A stretch of DNA of 64,000 nucleotides, taken from positions 1-64,000 of the forward strand of contig CAIULN010000093.1 in the NCBI GenBank assembly GCA_903900025.1, in the 5' to 3' direction. Shown here in pieces: positions 53,490 through 63,241 of this stretch. Every line of letters begins with the position of its first letter. Position 1 is the first letter of the stretch. The notes beneath the pieces are model-generated. The model was not told the origin of the DNA and searched no databases. It worked only from the letters and a program-made list of their open reading frames with translations. The stretch comes from an uncultured Methanomicrobiales archaeon (GTDB lineage Archaea; Halobacteriota; Methanomicrobia; Methanomicrobiales; Methanospirillaceae). A program made the position numbers and the translations under genes.

Positions 53490-53924
53490 ATGTTTGAGAT
53501 TGAGCGCAGGCTGGAGGAGAAAGGGATCTCTCCGGATGCCATCGTGGCCGCTGCGATGGAGTTATACGTCTCTCACGGCATGAACGAGAAAGACGCACAG
53601 AAGGAACTTCACCACAAGATCAAAAAATACCTGTGCGATCCCAATGTCTCCTCCCTGCTGCTGGGGGCAATCCTGCTTGAAGATGAACTCTACCACAACA
53701 GGGCTGACTCGGAGATCAGGGACGACCCGGTCTTTTTATTGAGCGACGAGATCATCGGGATGGCAATCGCAGAGTGCATCGGGGGCACTTATGCACGGTT
53801 TGAGTTCACCCGCTATGACCAGAAAAAACCCGGCATCCTTGCAGAACTCGGGCCGTTTCTCGATGATGCAATCGCGGGGCTGATCGCCGGCTGTACCTCC
53901 CGCCTCTACAGCGAATGCGTATGA
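53490..53924 (+). CDS. cobZ: Alpha-ribazole-5'-phosphate phosphatase (CobZ, PgpA-like)
   Basis: A 144-residue PgpA-fold protein (MFEIERRLEEKGIS, DDPVFLLSDEIIGMAIAECIGGTYARFEF). In Methanosarcina this type (CobZ) removes phosphate from alpha-ribazole phosphate during coenzyme B12 synthesis. Placement between cobT (divergent) and cobS supports that role here over lipid metabolism. The stop overlaps the cobS start (ATGA). Confidence 0.85.
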   Translation: MFEIERRLEEKGISPDAIVAAAMELYVSHGMNEKDAQKELHHKIKKYLCDPNVSSLLLGAILLEDELYHNRADSEIRDDPVFLLSDEIIGMAIAECIGGTYARFEFTRYDQKKPGILAELGPFLDDAIAGLIAGCTSRLYSECV

Positions 53925-54634
53925 AAGCGCTCGTCGCCCTCCTGCAGTTTGCGACCATCCTGCCCCTTGGAAAACCACGGGGCCTGGAGCATTTCGCACA
54001 TCATTCCTACCTTTATCCTCTCGCCGGGTATGTGATCGGGGGTCTTGTTGCGCTCGTGGTGTACTGGATATCCAGCCGGACCATTGCAGCAGCGGTTGCG
54101 ATCGCCTTGCTTCTTCTTCTCTCCGGGTGCAACCATTTCGACGGGCTCCTCGATTTTGGCGATGCGGTGATGGCGCAGGGTGACCGCGAAAAACGCATCC
54201 GTGCGCTGACCGACCGCCAGGTGGGTGCCGGGGGTGTTGCTGCGGGGATTGTCATCACACTGCTCCTCTTTGCAGGCCTGCAGGCCTCCGCATCGATCGC
54301 GGCGGCAGTCCTCATTGGGGAAGTCTGTGCCAAATTTTCCATGGCACTTCTCACGACCATCGGCACGCCGTTTAAAGAGGGGCTCCACAGTTTCTTCCAC
54401 CGTTTTTCGCACCCTTATTTCCCTGCAATCGCGTTTGTGCTCTGCATCCCCCTTATCCTGCTCCCGGTCTCTCCCTTTCAGCTTGCTGCAGCGGCGATCC
54501 TGATGGTGCTCTGCCCGGTGATCCTCCTTGTGATCGCGAAACGCCTGTTCGGCGGTGTCAATGGCGATGTGGCCGGGGCATGCAACGAGATCACCCGGGC
54601 TGCAATTATCCTTGGCATGGCAATGATCGCCTGA
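53921..54634 (+). CDS. cobS: Adenosylcobinamide-GDP ribazoletransferase
   Basis: A membrane enzyme of about 238 residues with six to seven helices. The conserved loops are ALLQFATILPLGKP near the start, NHFDGLLDFGDAVMAQGDREKRIRAL, and NGDVAGACNEITRAAIIL near the end, holding the Asp/Glu residues that bind metal and nucleotide. It joins alpha-ribazole to adenosylcobinamide-GDP, giving cobalamin. ATG 53921 overlaps the cobZ stop; an ATG six bases earlier is possible. Confidence 0.93.
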   Translation: MKALVALLQFATILPLGKPRGLEHFAHHSYLYPLAGYVIGGLVALVVYWISSRTIAAAVAIALLLLLSGCNHFDGLLDFGDAVMAQGDREKRIRALTDRQVGAGGVAAGIVITLLLFAGLQASASIAAAVLIGEVCAKFSMALLTTIGTPFKEGLHSFFHRFSHPYFPAIAFVLCIPLILLPVSPFQLAAAAILMVLCPVILLVIAKRLFGGVNGDVAGACNEITRAAIILGMAMIA

Positions 54635-54683
54635 TCTGCCATAACGCCATCCTTTTTAATCACGATGCCTGAATTAATGGTTG

Positions 54684-55541
54684 ATGTACAAGGATTTTGG
54701 CGTACATATGAAAGGGGGCGTCATCACCGAGAGGGATCCTGACCAGTGTACGGTCCGGATCCGGCTCCCCGCAGGCAAAATCTCGGTTGACCAGCTGCGG
54801 GGCATTGCCCGGATCGCAAAAAAATACGGGGTCGGAATTGTTCACTGCACCACCCGGCAGACTCTCGAGATCCCGCATATACAGCCTTCCCTGCTTGGAA
54901 GGATCGAACGAGCTCTTGTAAAAAACCAAACGCCGGTCGGCTCAGAACGCGATGAGGTGGTCAACATTATCGCGTGCCCGGGGACCGAGCGCTGCAAGTT
55001 TGCCAACATCGATACGATCAGCCTGGCGCAGAAACTCGATGCCAGACTGTTCGGAAAAGAGATGCCGGTAAAGATCCGTATCGCCATATCGGGCTGCCCC
55101 AACGCCTGCACCAGCCCGATGCTCAACGAGATCGGGATCATGGGGAGGGTGCGCCCCGTCAGGACGCCCGGGCTCTGCACCGGCTGCGGGACGTGTGTCG
55201 AGTACTGCAAAGAGAATGCAATCCAGATCAAAAACGGGGTCAGTGTCCTTGATCCCAAGAAATGCGTCCAGTGCGGGGTCTGCATCCACTCCTGCCCGTT
55301 CAATATCATACAGGCAGAGCACAGGCATTACCTTATCCTCGTTGGCGGGAGAAGGGGGCGGCACCCGCATATCGGCAGGGACCTGATCACCGTGGAAAGA
55401 GAAGAGCAGGTCGTATCGGTCGTAGAGAAGATCATCACCTGGGTGTACCGCCGGGCATGGAGCGGGCGGCTCCTCTCCGAACAGATGGACGACCTGCAGT
55501 TTGAGATATTTAAAAAGGAGATTTCAAAAGGTCTCTTGTAA
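54684..55541 (+). CDS. Small sulfite reductase-like siroheme protein
   Basis: A protein of about 285 residues from the small dissimilatory sulfite/nitrite reductase-like group of methanogens. The N-terminal half carries the ferredoxin-like siroheme domain (IVHCTTRQTLEIPHIQ). The cluster-siroheme cysteines are CPGTERCKF and SGCPNACTSP, followed by a two-cluster ferredoxin insert (CTGCGTCVEYCKE, CVQCGVCIHSCP). The physiological substrate of such small proteins is not settled; some groups reduce sulfite, others may serve in cofactor synthesis. A TATA-like CCTTTTTAAT about 30 bases before ATG 54684 suggests a leaderless message. Confidence 0.85.
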   Translation: MYKDFGVHMKGGVITERDPDQCTVRIRLPAGKISVDQLRGIARIAKKYGVGIVHCTTRQTLEIPHIQPSLLGRIERALVKNQTPVGSERDEVVNIIACPGTERCKFANIDTISLAQKLDARLFGKEMPVKIRIAISGCPNACTSPMLNEIGIMGRVRPVRTPGLCTGCGTCVEYCKENAIQIKNGVSVLDPKKCVQCGVCIHSCPFNIIQAEHRHYLILVGGRRGRHPHIGRDLITVEREEQVVSVVEKIITWVYRRAWSGRLLSEQMDDLQFEIFKKEISKGLL

Positions 55542-55566
55542 AAATCCAAAAGACCTGTTTTTTTAA

Positions 55567-55863
55567 TCAATACCGGGAACGGTATCCCTGGTTGGCATCA
55601 TCGTCGCACTCGATCGCGGAACCATCACGCACGAGCGTGTTGAACATCATCGCGGCATTCATGAGGTTCTCATCGGGAGCCGTGCCCCTGCGTATGTCTG
55701 AAAAAGCCTGGGACTGAGGGGTCGGCGTCAGCCGTTTCCCCACCCGCACCCCATTGCAGTGGATACAGTAGGCACAATGGCTGTACACCGAAACTTCGCC
55801 GTCCGCGCATGCAACGGTTACACGATCCTTCTTTTCATCCCGATGGAATTCGAGTGTCTTCAT
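55567..55863 (-). CDS. Hypothetical small Cys-containing protein
   Basis: A 98-residue protein starting at MKTLEFHRDEKKDRV (ATG 55863). A CAYCIHC cluster near residue 32 could bind metal. The Asp-rich C-terminus is otherwise nondescript. No family is recognised. The frame is open to 56031, but that part overlaps the EF-1A promoter and looks like noncoding sequence. It is convergent with the siroheme protein gene. Confidence 0.55.
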   Translation of the reverse strand: MKTLEFHRDEKKDRVTVACADGEVSVYSHCAYCIHCNGVRVGKRLTPTPQSQAFSDIRRGTAPDENLMNAAMMFNTLVRDGSAIECDDDANQGYRSRY

Positions 55864-55960
55864 TGTACGGAAATTGTTGCATAGCATGTAATAAGGGAGT
55901 TTCGGTGCACTCGCCGGCCCCGTAAATCGCGCCGGAAACCGGAGGTTGGTGCACTCAACA

Positions 55961-56047
55961 TGATTTATATAGATGGGTTTCCTATATGTAATACTCGCAT
56001 AAACTGACTGTACGCGGGCAGTTTTTGGCATTTATTGGAGGAACATA
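55961..56047 (+). promoter_or_regulatory. EF-1A promoter
   Basis: A TATA-box sequence TGATTTATATAGATGG (55961-55976) lies about 75 bases before the EF-1A start, and a Shine-Dalgarno sequence GGAGGAAC sits just before ATG 56048. This is as expected for a highly expressed translation factor. Confidence 0.6.
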
Positions 56048-57325
56048 ATGGCATCTGAAAAGCCTCACCTGAACCTTGCTATTATCGGACACATCGACCA
56101 CGGGAAGTCAACCCTTGTTGGGAGGATGATGTTCGAGACCGGCGCAGTACCGGCACACATCATCGAAGGCTACCGTAAAGAGGCAGAGTCAAAGGGCAAA
56201 GCGACCTTTGAATTTGCATGGGTCATGGACAACTTGAAAGAAGAGCGTGAGAGGGGTATTACGATCGATATCGCCCACAAGCGGTTCGATACGCCGAAGT
56301 ACTATTTCACGGTCGTCGACTGCCCGGGGCACAGGGACTTTGTAAAAAACATGATCACCGGTGCATCACAGGCTGACGCGGCGATCCTTGTTGTCGCCGC
56401 TCCCGACGGGGTCATGGAACAGACAAAGGAGCATGTCTTCCTTGCACGCACACTGGGCATCACCCAGCTCATCATCGCCATCAACAAGATGGACTCAGTT
56501 AAATTCGATGAGAAGCGCTTCAATGAAGTGAAAAAGGACCTCTCCGACCTTATCAAGATGGTCGGCTACAAGCCCGATGAGATCCATTTCATCCCGATGA
56601 GTGCCCTGATGGGCGTGAACATGAAGTCCGTGGGTCCCGAGACACCGTGGTATAAAGGCCCGGCGATCATTCCGGCGCTTGATACCTTCAAGGAACCGGA
56701 GAAACCCACCGACAAGCCGCTCCGCGTCCCGATCCAGGACGTGTACAGCATCAGCGGTATCGGCACCGTCCCGGTCGGCCGTGTTGAGACCGGTATCATG
56801 AAAAAAGGCATGAAGGTCGCATTCATGCCGGCAAACAAGGACGGGGAGATCAAGTCCATCGAGATGCACCACGAAGAGATCCCGCAGGCGGTCCCGGGGG
56901 ACAATATCGGGTTCAACGTCCGCGGTATCGGCAAGGGTGACATCCGCCGCGGCGATGTCTGCGGACCGGTTGAGGCCCCGCCAACAGTTGCCGACGAGTT
57001 CACTGCCCAGATCGTCGTGCTCCAGCACCCGAGCGCAATCACCGTCGGTTACACTCCGGTCTTCCACTGCCACACCACGCAGACTGCCTGCACCTTCGTC
57101 GAGTTGAAAAAGAAGATTGACCCGAAGTCCGGCCAGACCAAGGAAGAGAACCCGACGTTCCTCAAGACCGGCGATGCAGCGATCGTGCAGGTCAAACCGA
57201 GCAAACCGATGGTCATTGAGAACGTAAAGGAACTGCCCCAGCTCGGCAGGTTCGCGATCCGTGACATGGGTTCAACAATTGCCGCCGGTATGTGTATCGC
57301 CGTCAACAAAAAACAGATGAGATAA
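56048..57325 (+). CDS. tuf: Translation elongation factor 1-alpha
   Basis: A 425-residue EF-1A, the GTPase that brings aminoacyl-tRNA to the ribosome. G1 motif GHIDHGKST (from residue 14), G3 DCPGHRDF and G4 NKMD are intact. The effector loop region RERGITID and the C-terminal [20 protein letters not shown] barrel are typical of archaea. It is followed after 17 bases by S10, the classical tuf-rps10 pair. Confidence 0.97.
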   Translation: MASEKPHLNLAIIGHIDHGKSTLVGRMMFETGAVPAHIIEGYRKEAESKGKATFEFAWVMDNLKEERERGITIDIAHKRFDTPKYYFTVVDCPGHRDFVKNMITGASQADAAILVVAAPDGVMEQTKEHVFLARTLGITQLIIAINKMDSVKFDEKRFNEVKKDLSDLIKMVGYKPDEIHFIPMSALMGVNMKSVGPETPWYKGPAIIPALDTFKEPEKPTDKPLRVPIQDVYSISGIGTVPVGRVETGIMKKGMKVAFMPANKDGEIKSIEMHHEEIPQAVPGDNIGFNVRGIGKGDIRRGDVCGPVEAPPTVADEFTAQIVVLQHPSAITVGYTPVFHCHTTQTACTFVELKKKIDPKSGQTKEENPTFLKTGDAAIVQVKPSKPMVIENVKELPQLGRFAIRDMGSTIAAGMCIAVNKKQMR

Positions 57326-57342
57326 TTTTTTGGTGATGATCG

Positions 57343-57651
57343 ATGCAGAAAGCCAGAATCCGCCTGACAGGAACCGATTTTAACAAAGTGGAAATGGTCT
57401 GTGACAGAATCCGGGAGATAGCAGAGCGCACAGGTGTGAATCTGGCTGGTCCGATACCACTTCCGACAAAACGGCTGATTGTCCCGATACGAAAAAGTCC
57501 CGATGGTGAGGGGACGGCAACATGGGACCGCTGGCAGATGCGTGTTCATAAGCGCCTGATCGATATTGACGCTGATGAACGTGCACTGCGCCAGCTGATG
57601 CGCATTCAGGTGCCTAAGGATATCGGCATTGAGATCGTGCTGGAAAGCTGA
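57343..57651 (+). CDS. rps10: 30S ribosomal protein S10
   Basis: A 102-residue archaeal uS10: [43 protein letters not shown] and the end [11 protein letters not shown]. It belongs to the 30S head and follows EF-1A in one transcript. Length and motifs are standard. Confidence 0.96.
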   Translation: MQKARIRLTGTDFNKVEMVCDRIREIAERTGVNLAGPIPLPTKRLIVPIRKSPDGEGTATWDRWQMRVHKRLIDIDADERALRQLMRIQVPKDIGIEIVLES

Positions 57652-57660
57652 GGGTGCGGC

Positions 57661-59310
57661 GTGCCGGCCGCCGGTTTTTCCAACTCCATAAAAAAATTTT
57701 TTACCTTCGAGCGGACGTTTCTCCTTATCCTTGTTATCGCGTTTATCCTCCGTTTCTGGTCTCTCGACCTCAAGCTTCTCCACCATGATGAGGCAATCCA
57801 TGCATGGTTCTCCTATGACCTGTTAACCAAAGGGGCATGGTCGTACGACCCCAGCTACCACGGCCCGTTCCTCTATTACGCCACTGCCGGTATGTTTGCC
57901 CTGTTCGGGGACTCCGATCTCGTGGCGCGGCTGCTGCCTTCCCTCTTCGGCTTCCTGCTCATACCTCTCGTGTACTCTATTTACCGGCTCGGCTACCTCG
58001 ATAAAAAACAGACTCTTATTACCGCTTTATTCCTTGCGGTGTCACCGGACATGGTGTATTTCTCCCGGTTCCTGCGCCATGATATCTTCATGCTCTTTTT
58101 TTCGCTGCTGTTCCTTGTGGCATTGCTCTATTACTTCGAACGGGGGCAGACACGGTTTGCCGTAATCGCATCCATCGCTGCTGCCGGCGGGCTCTGCTGC
58201 AAGGAGGAGATGCCGGTCATTCTGTTGATCTTCGCGGCATTTTTCATCTATGCCATCTGGCGGAAACGCTTCACCCTGCCTCCGGGCTGGAAGACCGACC
58301 TGCTCATTGGCGTGTTCGTGGCCATCGCCATCATGGGTGTCCTCTACTCCGCATTCGGAATGCACCCCGAGACGCTTGTTGGCAGGGAATTCCAGCTGCA
58401 TACGTCGGGCTGGTACCAGGCGATCGAACACTGGACGGCGATGCACAACCAGCAGCGCCTCGGGGGGCCGTGGTTCTTCTACATCCCCCTGCTCCTGCTC
58501 TACGAGGTGCCGATCTTCATCCTTGCGATCATCGGTACCCTGCAGTTCCTGATACCGGGTTCTTCGCTGGCACTGGCGGTACAACGAGTGAAAAATGTAT
58601 TTGCCCGGCGGACATGGAAACTCTCAACCCCCGAGCTTGCCAATGTTGCTGCCCGGCAGTTGAAAGCTGCCGGGAAAGGCGACCGGAAATCCGAGGAATT
58701 CTTCCGGTTCTGCATCTGGTGGATGCTCTTATCGATGGCATTCTATGCCTATGTCGGGGAAAAGGTGCCGTGGCTGCTCATCCACCAGCTGCTGCCGATG
58801 ACGTTTGTCGCGGTGTACCGGCTGAACTGGCAGAAGGTTGCGTTTGCCCTGATCGGGACACTCTTTCTGGTCGCAGTAACGTGGCATGTCGCATTTGTGC
58901 CGGTCGATATTAATGAACCGATCGTACAGGTCCAGAACTCCGAAGACCTGCGCACCGTGATGGAGATTATGGATCATTCCGGCAGGGTTGTCCTTGCATC
59001 CAAGAATTACTGGCCTTTGCCCTGGTATTACCGGGGCAGCCGCTGGGACAGGATCACCATGTTTGACGACAGGAAGGACGAAGCGACCCTGACCAGCTCG
59101 CACCCGGACGTGATCATCCTCCACGATGCGGCGAGTTATGACTCCCTTGAGGGTTTTGATAAAGCCACGTACAAGCTGAGCTACTGGTTCTCGTTGTATG
59201 ATAACCAGGACAGGTTATTCGAGTACTATCTCCACCGGGACGGCCCCATGGGGAGCATCAATATCGATGTGTTCACAACCGATGTGTTCACAAAAAAGAA
59301 CACCGCCTGA
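57661..59310 (+). CDS. Flippase-associated membrane protein Agl23
   Basis: A 549-residue membrane protein with about ten helices and an N-terminal HHDEAIHAWFSYDLL motif, which places it among GT39-like proteins grouped as TIGR03663/Agl23. Agl23 is linked to flipping of lipid-linked sugars in archaeal N-glycosylation. The start is GTG 57661, nine bases after the S10 stop, with GAGGGTG upstream. No other glycosylation gene is adjacent, so its role is inferred from family knowledge. Confidence 0.8.
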   Translation: MPAAGFSNSIKKFFTFERTFLLILVIAFILRFWSLDLKLLHHDEAIHAWFSYDLLTKGAWSYDPSYHGPFLYYATAGMFALFGDSDLVARLLPSLFGFLLIPLVYSIYRLGYLDKKQTLITALFLAVSPDMVYFSRFLRHDIFMLFFSLLFLVALLYYFERGQTRFAVIASIAAAGGLCCKEEMPVILLIFAAFFIYAIWRKRFTLPPGWKTDLLIGVFVAIAIMGVLYSAFGMHPETLVGREFQLHTSGWYQAIEHWTAMHNQQRLGGPWFFYIPLLLLYEVPIFILAIIGTLQFLIPGSSLALAVQRVKNVFARRTWKLSTPELANVAARQLKAAGKGDRKSEEFFRFCIWWMLLSMAFYAYVGEKVPWLLIHQLLPMTFVAVYRLNWQKVAFALIGTLFLVAVTWHVAFVPVDINEPIVQVQNSEDLRTVMEIMDHSGRVVLASKNYWPLPWYYRGSRWDRITMFDDRKDEATLTSSHPDVIILHDAASYDSLEGFDKATYKLSYWFSLYDNQDRLFEYYLHRDGPMGSINIDVFTTDVFTKKNTA

Positions 59311-59505
59311 ACGTTGTTGAATGTATTTCGGTTTTGGGATGTGGTACATCCCTGGTTCCAATATCTCTCTATTTAATTTCGTGTTTTTTCAATGATTAAT
59401 CCGGTCATAATGAAAGACCAGTTCCCGGGTATCTCGTGCTACATGAAGTGTCGCTCTGCCTTTCAACAGGAATGAAAACAATCGAATAAAAAAGGAAAAA
59501 ATGAA

Positions 59506-60648
59506 TTAACCCAGTTCATCCCACCGGGACCGCTTCCGGTAAATGATGACGCCGGCGGCAACCAGCACGACCGCAACAACAACGACAATAATGACAACCG
59601 TACCGGAACCAAACAGTTTCCCGACCGCTCCCACCGGGTTGAACCCTTCGCTGATCTGCTTCTTTAAATCAAGGGCATCATTGTAGGACTCGTTTGCCTT
59701 GGCAAACGCTTCCTCTGCCTTGTCGCGGGCCCGTTCATAGTTACCGGCAAAGATCTCGTCATTTGCGGTTGAGATGATCCCTGCCGCCACTTCCCGTTTG
59801 GAGATGATGGGGGCGAGGCGGGGATCGGTGCTGCTGATGTTCGGTTTTATATAATTGATCGCCGCATCGACGTTGGTGATCGGGGCCTGAGCATCAACAA
59901 CCGCCTTTTCAGCCGAGGCTTTATCGAGCAGGTTCTCACCGGCGGTGATGAGCGTTTGTGCATTGGTAAGGCTGGCCTGGGCTGCCGTATATTGAGAGGA
60001 TGGCCGTGATTTTGCATCATTGATCGCTGCCCGGGCAGCAGTGTATTTTTGTTCGGCTGCTGCCGTATCGATCTCAAACACTGCCTGTTCATCGATATGC
60101 GTCCTGAACAGCTGGAGATCGGATTCCCGGGTCGCAATCAGGCTCGAAACTTCGGCGGTATTGATGATCTGGCGGCTTACTGTCACCAGCGAACCACTGA
60201 CGACATTATTCCTGTTGTCAAGTTCCTGGATTCGGACAATCGTTTTATTGGTTGTGGAGGTGACTGCCGGTGCGACCCCATCAAGGGTAATCCGTAAATT
60301 TTCCTCAACATCTGATGACGGATAGGAGAGAACCCAGCCTGTCAGGTAGACATTTTTCTTATTATCCAGGGGCTGGGGATTATCGACATTATTGAGCACA
60401 AGGACTGCAGACCATTTCGGGTTATCAAGGTCGGTAAAGAGATCGAGCGTACTCTCCGAGGGGAATGTCTCCCCGGAACCCGTCAACTGGATGGTAAAGG
60501 ATAACGTCACCGGCGTACCGGGTGTCAGGTCACCCGCAGGGTTCACTGATATCTGGGATACAGTATATGCAGATACCCCGGAAATAACGGCAAAAAGACA
60601 AATAAATACAACAGTCCAGATCCACATTCTCTTCATCATAAACCTCAC
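59506..60648 (-). CDS. Exported coiled-coil protein with C-terminal membrane anchor
   Basis: A 380-residue protein with an N-terminal signal (TVVFICLFAVISGVSAYT) and a beta-rich domain at residues about 30-150 (PGTPVTLSFTIQLTGSGETF). A long helical, probably coiled-coil stretch rich in Ala and Asn follows (about 165-330). A C-terminal helix GTVVIIVVVVAVVLVAAGVIIY ends in a basic tail RKRSRW. It would sit on the outer face of the cell membrane. It is cotranscribed with, and overlaps by four bases, the CetZ-type tubulin gene, so the two may act together. Confidence 0.75.
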   Translation of the reverse strand: MRFMMKRMWIWTVVFICLFAVISGVSAYTVSQISVNPAGDLTPGTPVTLSFTIQLTGSGETFPSESTLDLFTDLDNPKWSAVLVLNNVDNPQPLDNKKNVYLTGWVLSYPSSDVEENLRITLDGVAPAVTSTTNKTIVRIQELDNRNNVVSGSLVTVSRQIINTAEVSSLIATRESDLQLFRTHIDEQAVFEIDTAAAEQKYTAARAAINDAKSRPSSQYTAAQASLTNAQTLITAGENLLDKASAEKAVVDAQAPITNVDAAINYIKPNISSTDPRLAPIISKREVAAGIISTANDEIFAGNYERARDKAEEAFAKANESYNDALDLKKQISEGFNPVGAVGKLFGSGTVVIIVVVVAVVLVAAGVIIYRKRSRWDELG

Positions 60649-61820
60649 TCAAATAACGGTTCGATGCCCTCATCAAACATAGTCGATTTTTTCTCTTTTG
60701 ACTTGATAACATCTTCCTTGGTCTCTTTGGCAATATCGAGGAGTTCTTTTATCCGCGGCGCATTGCCGACCGTCGCGAGCATGACAACCGCGGCAACATA
60801 TTCGCTGTCAACCGGATAGTCCCCGCCCCGGACCTCGACACCGGCGATATTCTCCTCGACCCAGCTCTTTGCCTTCTCGACACCTTTGCGGTCCATCTCG
60901 TTGGGAGGCCCTGCAATGAGGACCAGCGCCCGCTCGGCAGTGGAATAGTCGCAGGGCATCGTCAGCCTTCCGAGCATTGCCCTGCGGACAAGTGCAACAA
61001 TTTTTGCAGATTTGTCCTCGCCCAGCAGCACTTCCTCAGTGTTCTCCCGTTTATGGAACTTATCCCTCAGCCCGCCAAAAATTCCCCGTTTCTTTTTGGT
61101 ATGTTTGCTCATCACTTCGCTGATCGCGTACCCGACCGATGATATGCCGCCACCCCGCAGCGTATTGATGATCTCGCTTGAGTCAACGACCATCTCACCA
61201 ACGCCCATTTTGCTCACTTCACCGGCACGGAAGAGCACAGAAAACCTCCTGACCACCTCGTTATTCAGCCGGTGAAATGCACTCTTGACACTCTCGCCTT
61301 CATTTTTCCAGGCGGAATTGTCGAAAATAAAGCAGTTGTCCGTTTCGTTGACAAGAGTCGTCAGGCTCCTCGCTGCATTATAGGAATAGAGGCGCCCCTC
61401 CTCGGGTGCAGGGATAATGCCAAGGGCATACACCGGTTCCCGGTAGATCCTCTTTAAGTGCCGTGCAAGGACCGGGGATCCCCCGGAGCCGGTGCCGCCA
61501 CCAAGACCCGCGACGATGACAAATGCGTCCACGTCATGAGTACCGCGGGTGTCGACTGCGGTAATAATGCTGTCAATCTCATCGGCAGTGACCCGGGCCC
61601 CGGTGACATTGTCAGTCCCCACGCCATGGCCCTTGACCAGTGTCTGCCCGATGAGGATCCGGTCACGCATCTCGATGTGTTTAAGTCCCATCAGGTCAGT
61701 GCGGGCGGTATTGACGGCGATCCCCCGGAAGCTGTCGGTCCCGAGCTTTTTGTCCTGTTCAATGAACATATCGACAATTTTTCCGCCAGCCTGACCGAAA
61801 CCTATGAAAAATACTTTCAA
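60645..61820 (-). CDS. cetZ: CetZ-family tubulin/FtsZ-like GTPase
   Basis: A 391-residue member of the tubulin superfamily. The GTP-binding signature GGGTGSG (107-113) is intact, and the N-terminal FFIGFGQAGGKIVD is a Rossmann motif. It lacks the exact FtsZ core sequence and has a long C-terminal domain, as in the CetZ group known from haloarchaea, where it controls cell shape and motility. It is the first gene of a two-gene unit with the membrane-anchored coiled-coil protein. It is divergent from the oxidoreductase gene. Confidence 0.85.
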   Translation of the reverse strand: MKVFFIGFGQAGGKIVDMFIEQDKKLGTDSFRGIAVNTARTDLMGLKHIEMRDRILIGQTLVKGHGVGTDNVTGARVTADEIDSIITAVDTRGTHDVDAFVIVAGLGGGTGSGGSPVLARHLKRIYREPVYALGIIPAPEEGRLYSYNAARSLTTLVNETDNCFIFDNSAWKNEGESVKSAFHRLNNEVVRRFSVLFRAGEVSKMGVGEMVVDSSEIINTLRGGGISSVGYAISEVMSKHTKKKRGIFGGLRDKFHKRENTEEVLLGEDKSAKIVALVRRAMLGRLTMPCDYSTAERALVLIAGPPNEMDRKGVEKAKSWVEENIAGVEVRGGDYPVDSEYVAAVVMLATVGNAPRIKELLDIAKETKEDVIKSKEKKSTMFDEGIEPLFE

Positions 61821-62008
61821 ACGGAGACACCATCCACTGGGCTGAATCTATTATGATCGTTATTTGGTTTAAGTCCTTTTGTTTTTAAGAACTTGATTCC
61901 GACAGTACAAAAACTTTCTTATTAGTACACGAGGGATTTTTACAAAAAAGAACGGAATTTGTCGGAGGCTTTTTCATTTCAGCCAAAAAAATAATACAGA
62001 TACCGTTT

Positions 62009-63241
62009 ATGAAGATCTGCATTATCGGGGGTGGCCTGACCGGTCTTGTCGCTGCGTGCGCATTATCAGGTACGCATGAGGTCGACCTCTTCGAGTCACG
62101 GTCCCGTCCCGGCGGATGCCTCTCCTCGTACGAGGTCAATGGCTACCGGATCGAACAATACTACCACCATTGTTTTTCTCATGATACGCATTTTTTTTCG
62201 TTGCTTGATTACCTGAAGATTTCCGATAAACTCGAGTGGCTGGGAGCGACAACGGGGTATTATGCCGGCGGTACAATATATCCTCTGAATACCCCGTACC
62301 AAATCCTGAAATATCCCCACCTGTCCCTCGTTGACAAAGCAAAACTCGCGTGGCTCACCCTCAACGCAAAAAAAATCGATCCCGTCCAACTCGATGATGT
62401 TCCTGCAAAGGACTATATTGTCACAAATCTTGGCGAATCCGTCTACCGCTCATTCTTTGAACCCCTGCTCAACAGCAAGTTCGGGGAGAACCGCACGAAT
62501 GTATCTGCAGCATGGCTGCTGAGCCGGATTGCCATCCGCTCGGACCGGGGGCTTTCAGGGGAGCGCCTCGGCTACCTCAAAGGAGGGTTCCACCAGCTCA
62601 TTGATGCACTGGAGCGTTCCATCAAGAAGAACAATGGCAGGGTTTTTTTAAAGTCACCGGTATCGAAGGTCCGGCGGGTGAACGGGTCATGGGAAGTGAA
62701 TGGCACACGGTACGACACGGTCATTTCGACGATACCCCCGCAGGAGCTGGAGAGAGTTGGCGGCCCCGTCATACGCCCCATCCCCTACCAGGGTGCCGCC
62801 TGCATGACGATTGGGCTTTCGCGTGGCGTGAGCGGGGGGATGTACTGGCTCAACATGAAGGACCCTGCTCCGTACGGGGCGGTTATTTCGCACACCGACT
62901 TTGTGCCAAAAGAACGGTATGGAGAGCATATCATCTACCTCGCGTCGTACTTCAGCGGGTCCCTGCCGCAGAATCTCGATAAACAGATGCTCCGGGATTT
63001 CTGTTTACGGTTTTCTGTGAAAGAGGAGGAGATCCACTGGACACGGATGGCGGTTGATCCCTTCGCGGGGCCGGTCTATACCCTCGGGTACCGTTCACTC
63101 ATCCCGGATTACGGGCAGGACGGGCTCTTTATGGCAGGCATGTTCTCGCTCCCGAATTACCCGGAGAGGAGCATGGAGGGTGCGGTCAGGGCCGGATACG
63201 AGGTGGCGGCACGGGTGATGAAGGTGAATCCCGTTGGCTGA
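62009..63241 (+). CDS. FAD-dependent oxidoreductase (protoporphyrinogen oxidase-like)
   Basis: A 410-residue flavoprotein. The dinucleotide-binding motif IIGGGLTGLVAACAL opens the protein, followed by the DLFESRSRPGGCLSSYE loop. It resembles amine oxidases/protoporphyrinogen oxidases that in cell-envelope clusters modify lipids or UDP-sugars. The partner is a glycosyltransferase directly downstream (8-base overlap), so lipid or polysaccharide decoration is likely; a prenyl-lipid saturase is possible, but I could not confirm it. Confidence 0.82.
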   Translation: MKICIIGGGLTGLVAACALSGTHEVDLFESRSRPGGCLSSYEVNGYRIEQYYHHCFSHDTHFFSLLDYLKISDKLEWLGATTGYYAGGTIYPLNTPYQILKYPHLSLVDKAKLAWLTLNAKKIDPVQLDDVPAKDYIVTNLGESVYRSFFEPLLNSKFGENRTNVSAAWLLSRIAIRSDRGLSGERLGYLKGGFHQLIDALERSIKKNNGRVFLKSPVSKVRRVNGSWEVNGTRYDTVISTIPPQELERVGGPVIRPIPYQGAACMTIGLSRGVSGGMYWLNMKDPAPYGAVISHTDFVPKERYGEHIIYLASYFSGSLPQNLDKQMLRDFCLRFSVKEEEIHWTRMAVDPFAGPVYTLGYRSLIPDYGQDGLFMAGMFSLPNYPERSMEGAVRAGYEVAARVMKVNPVG

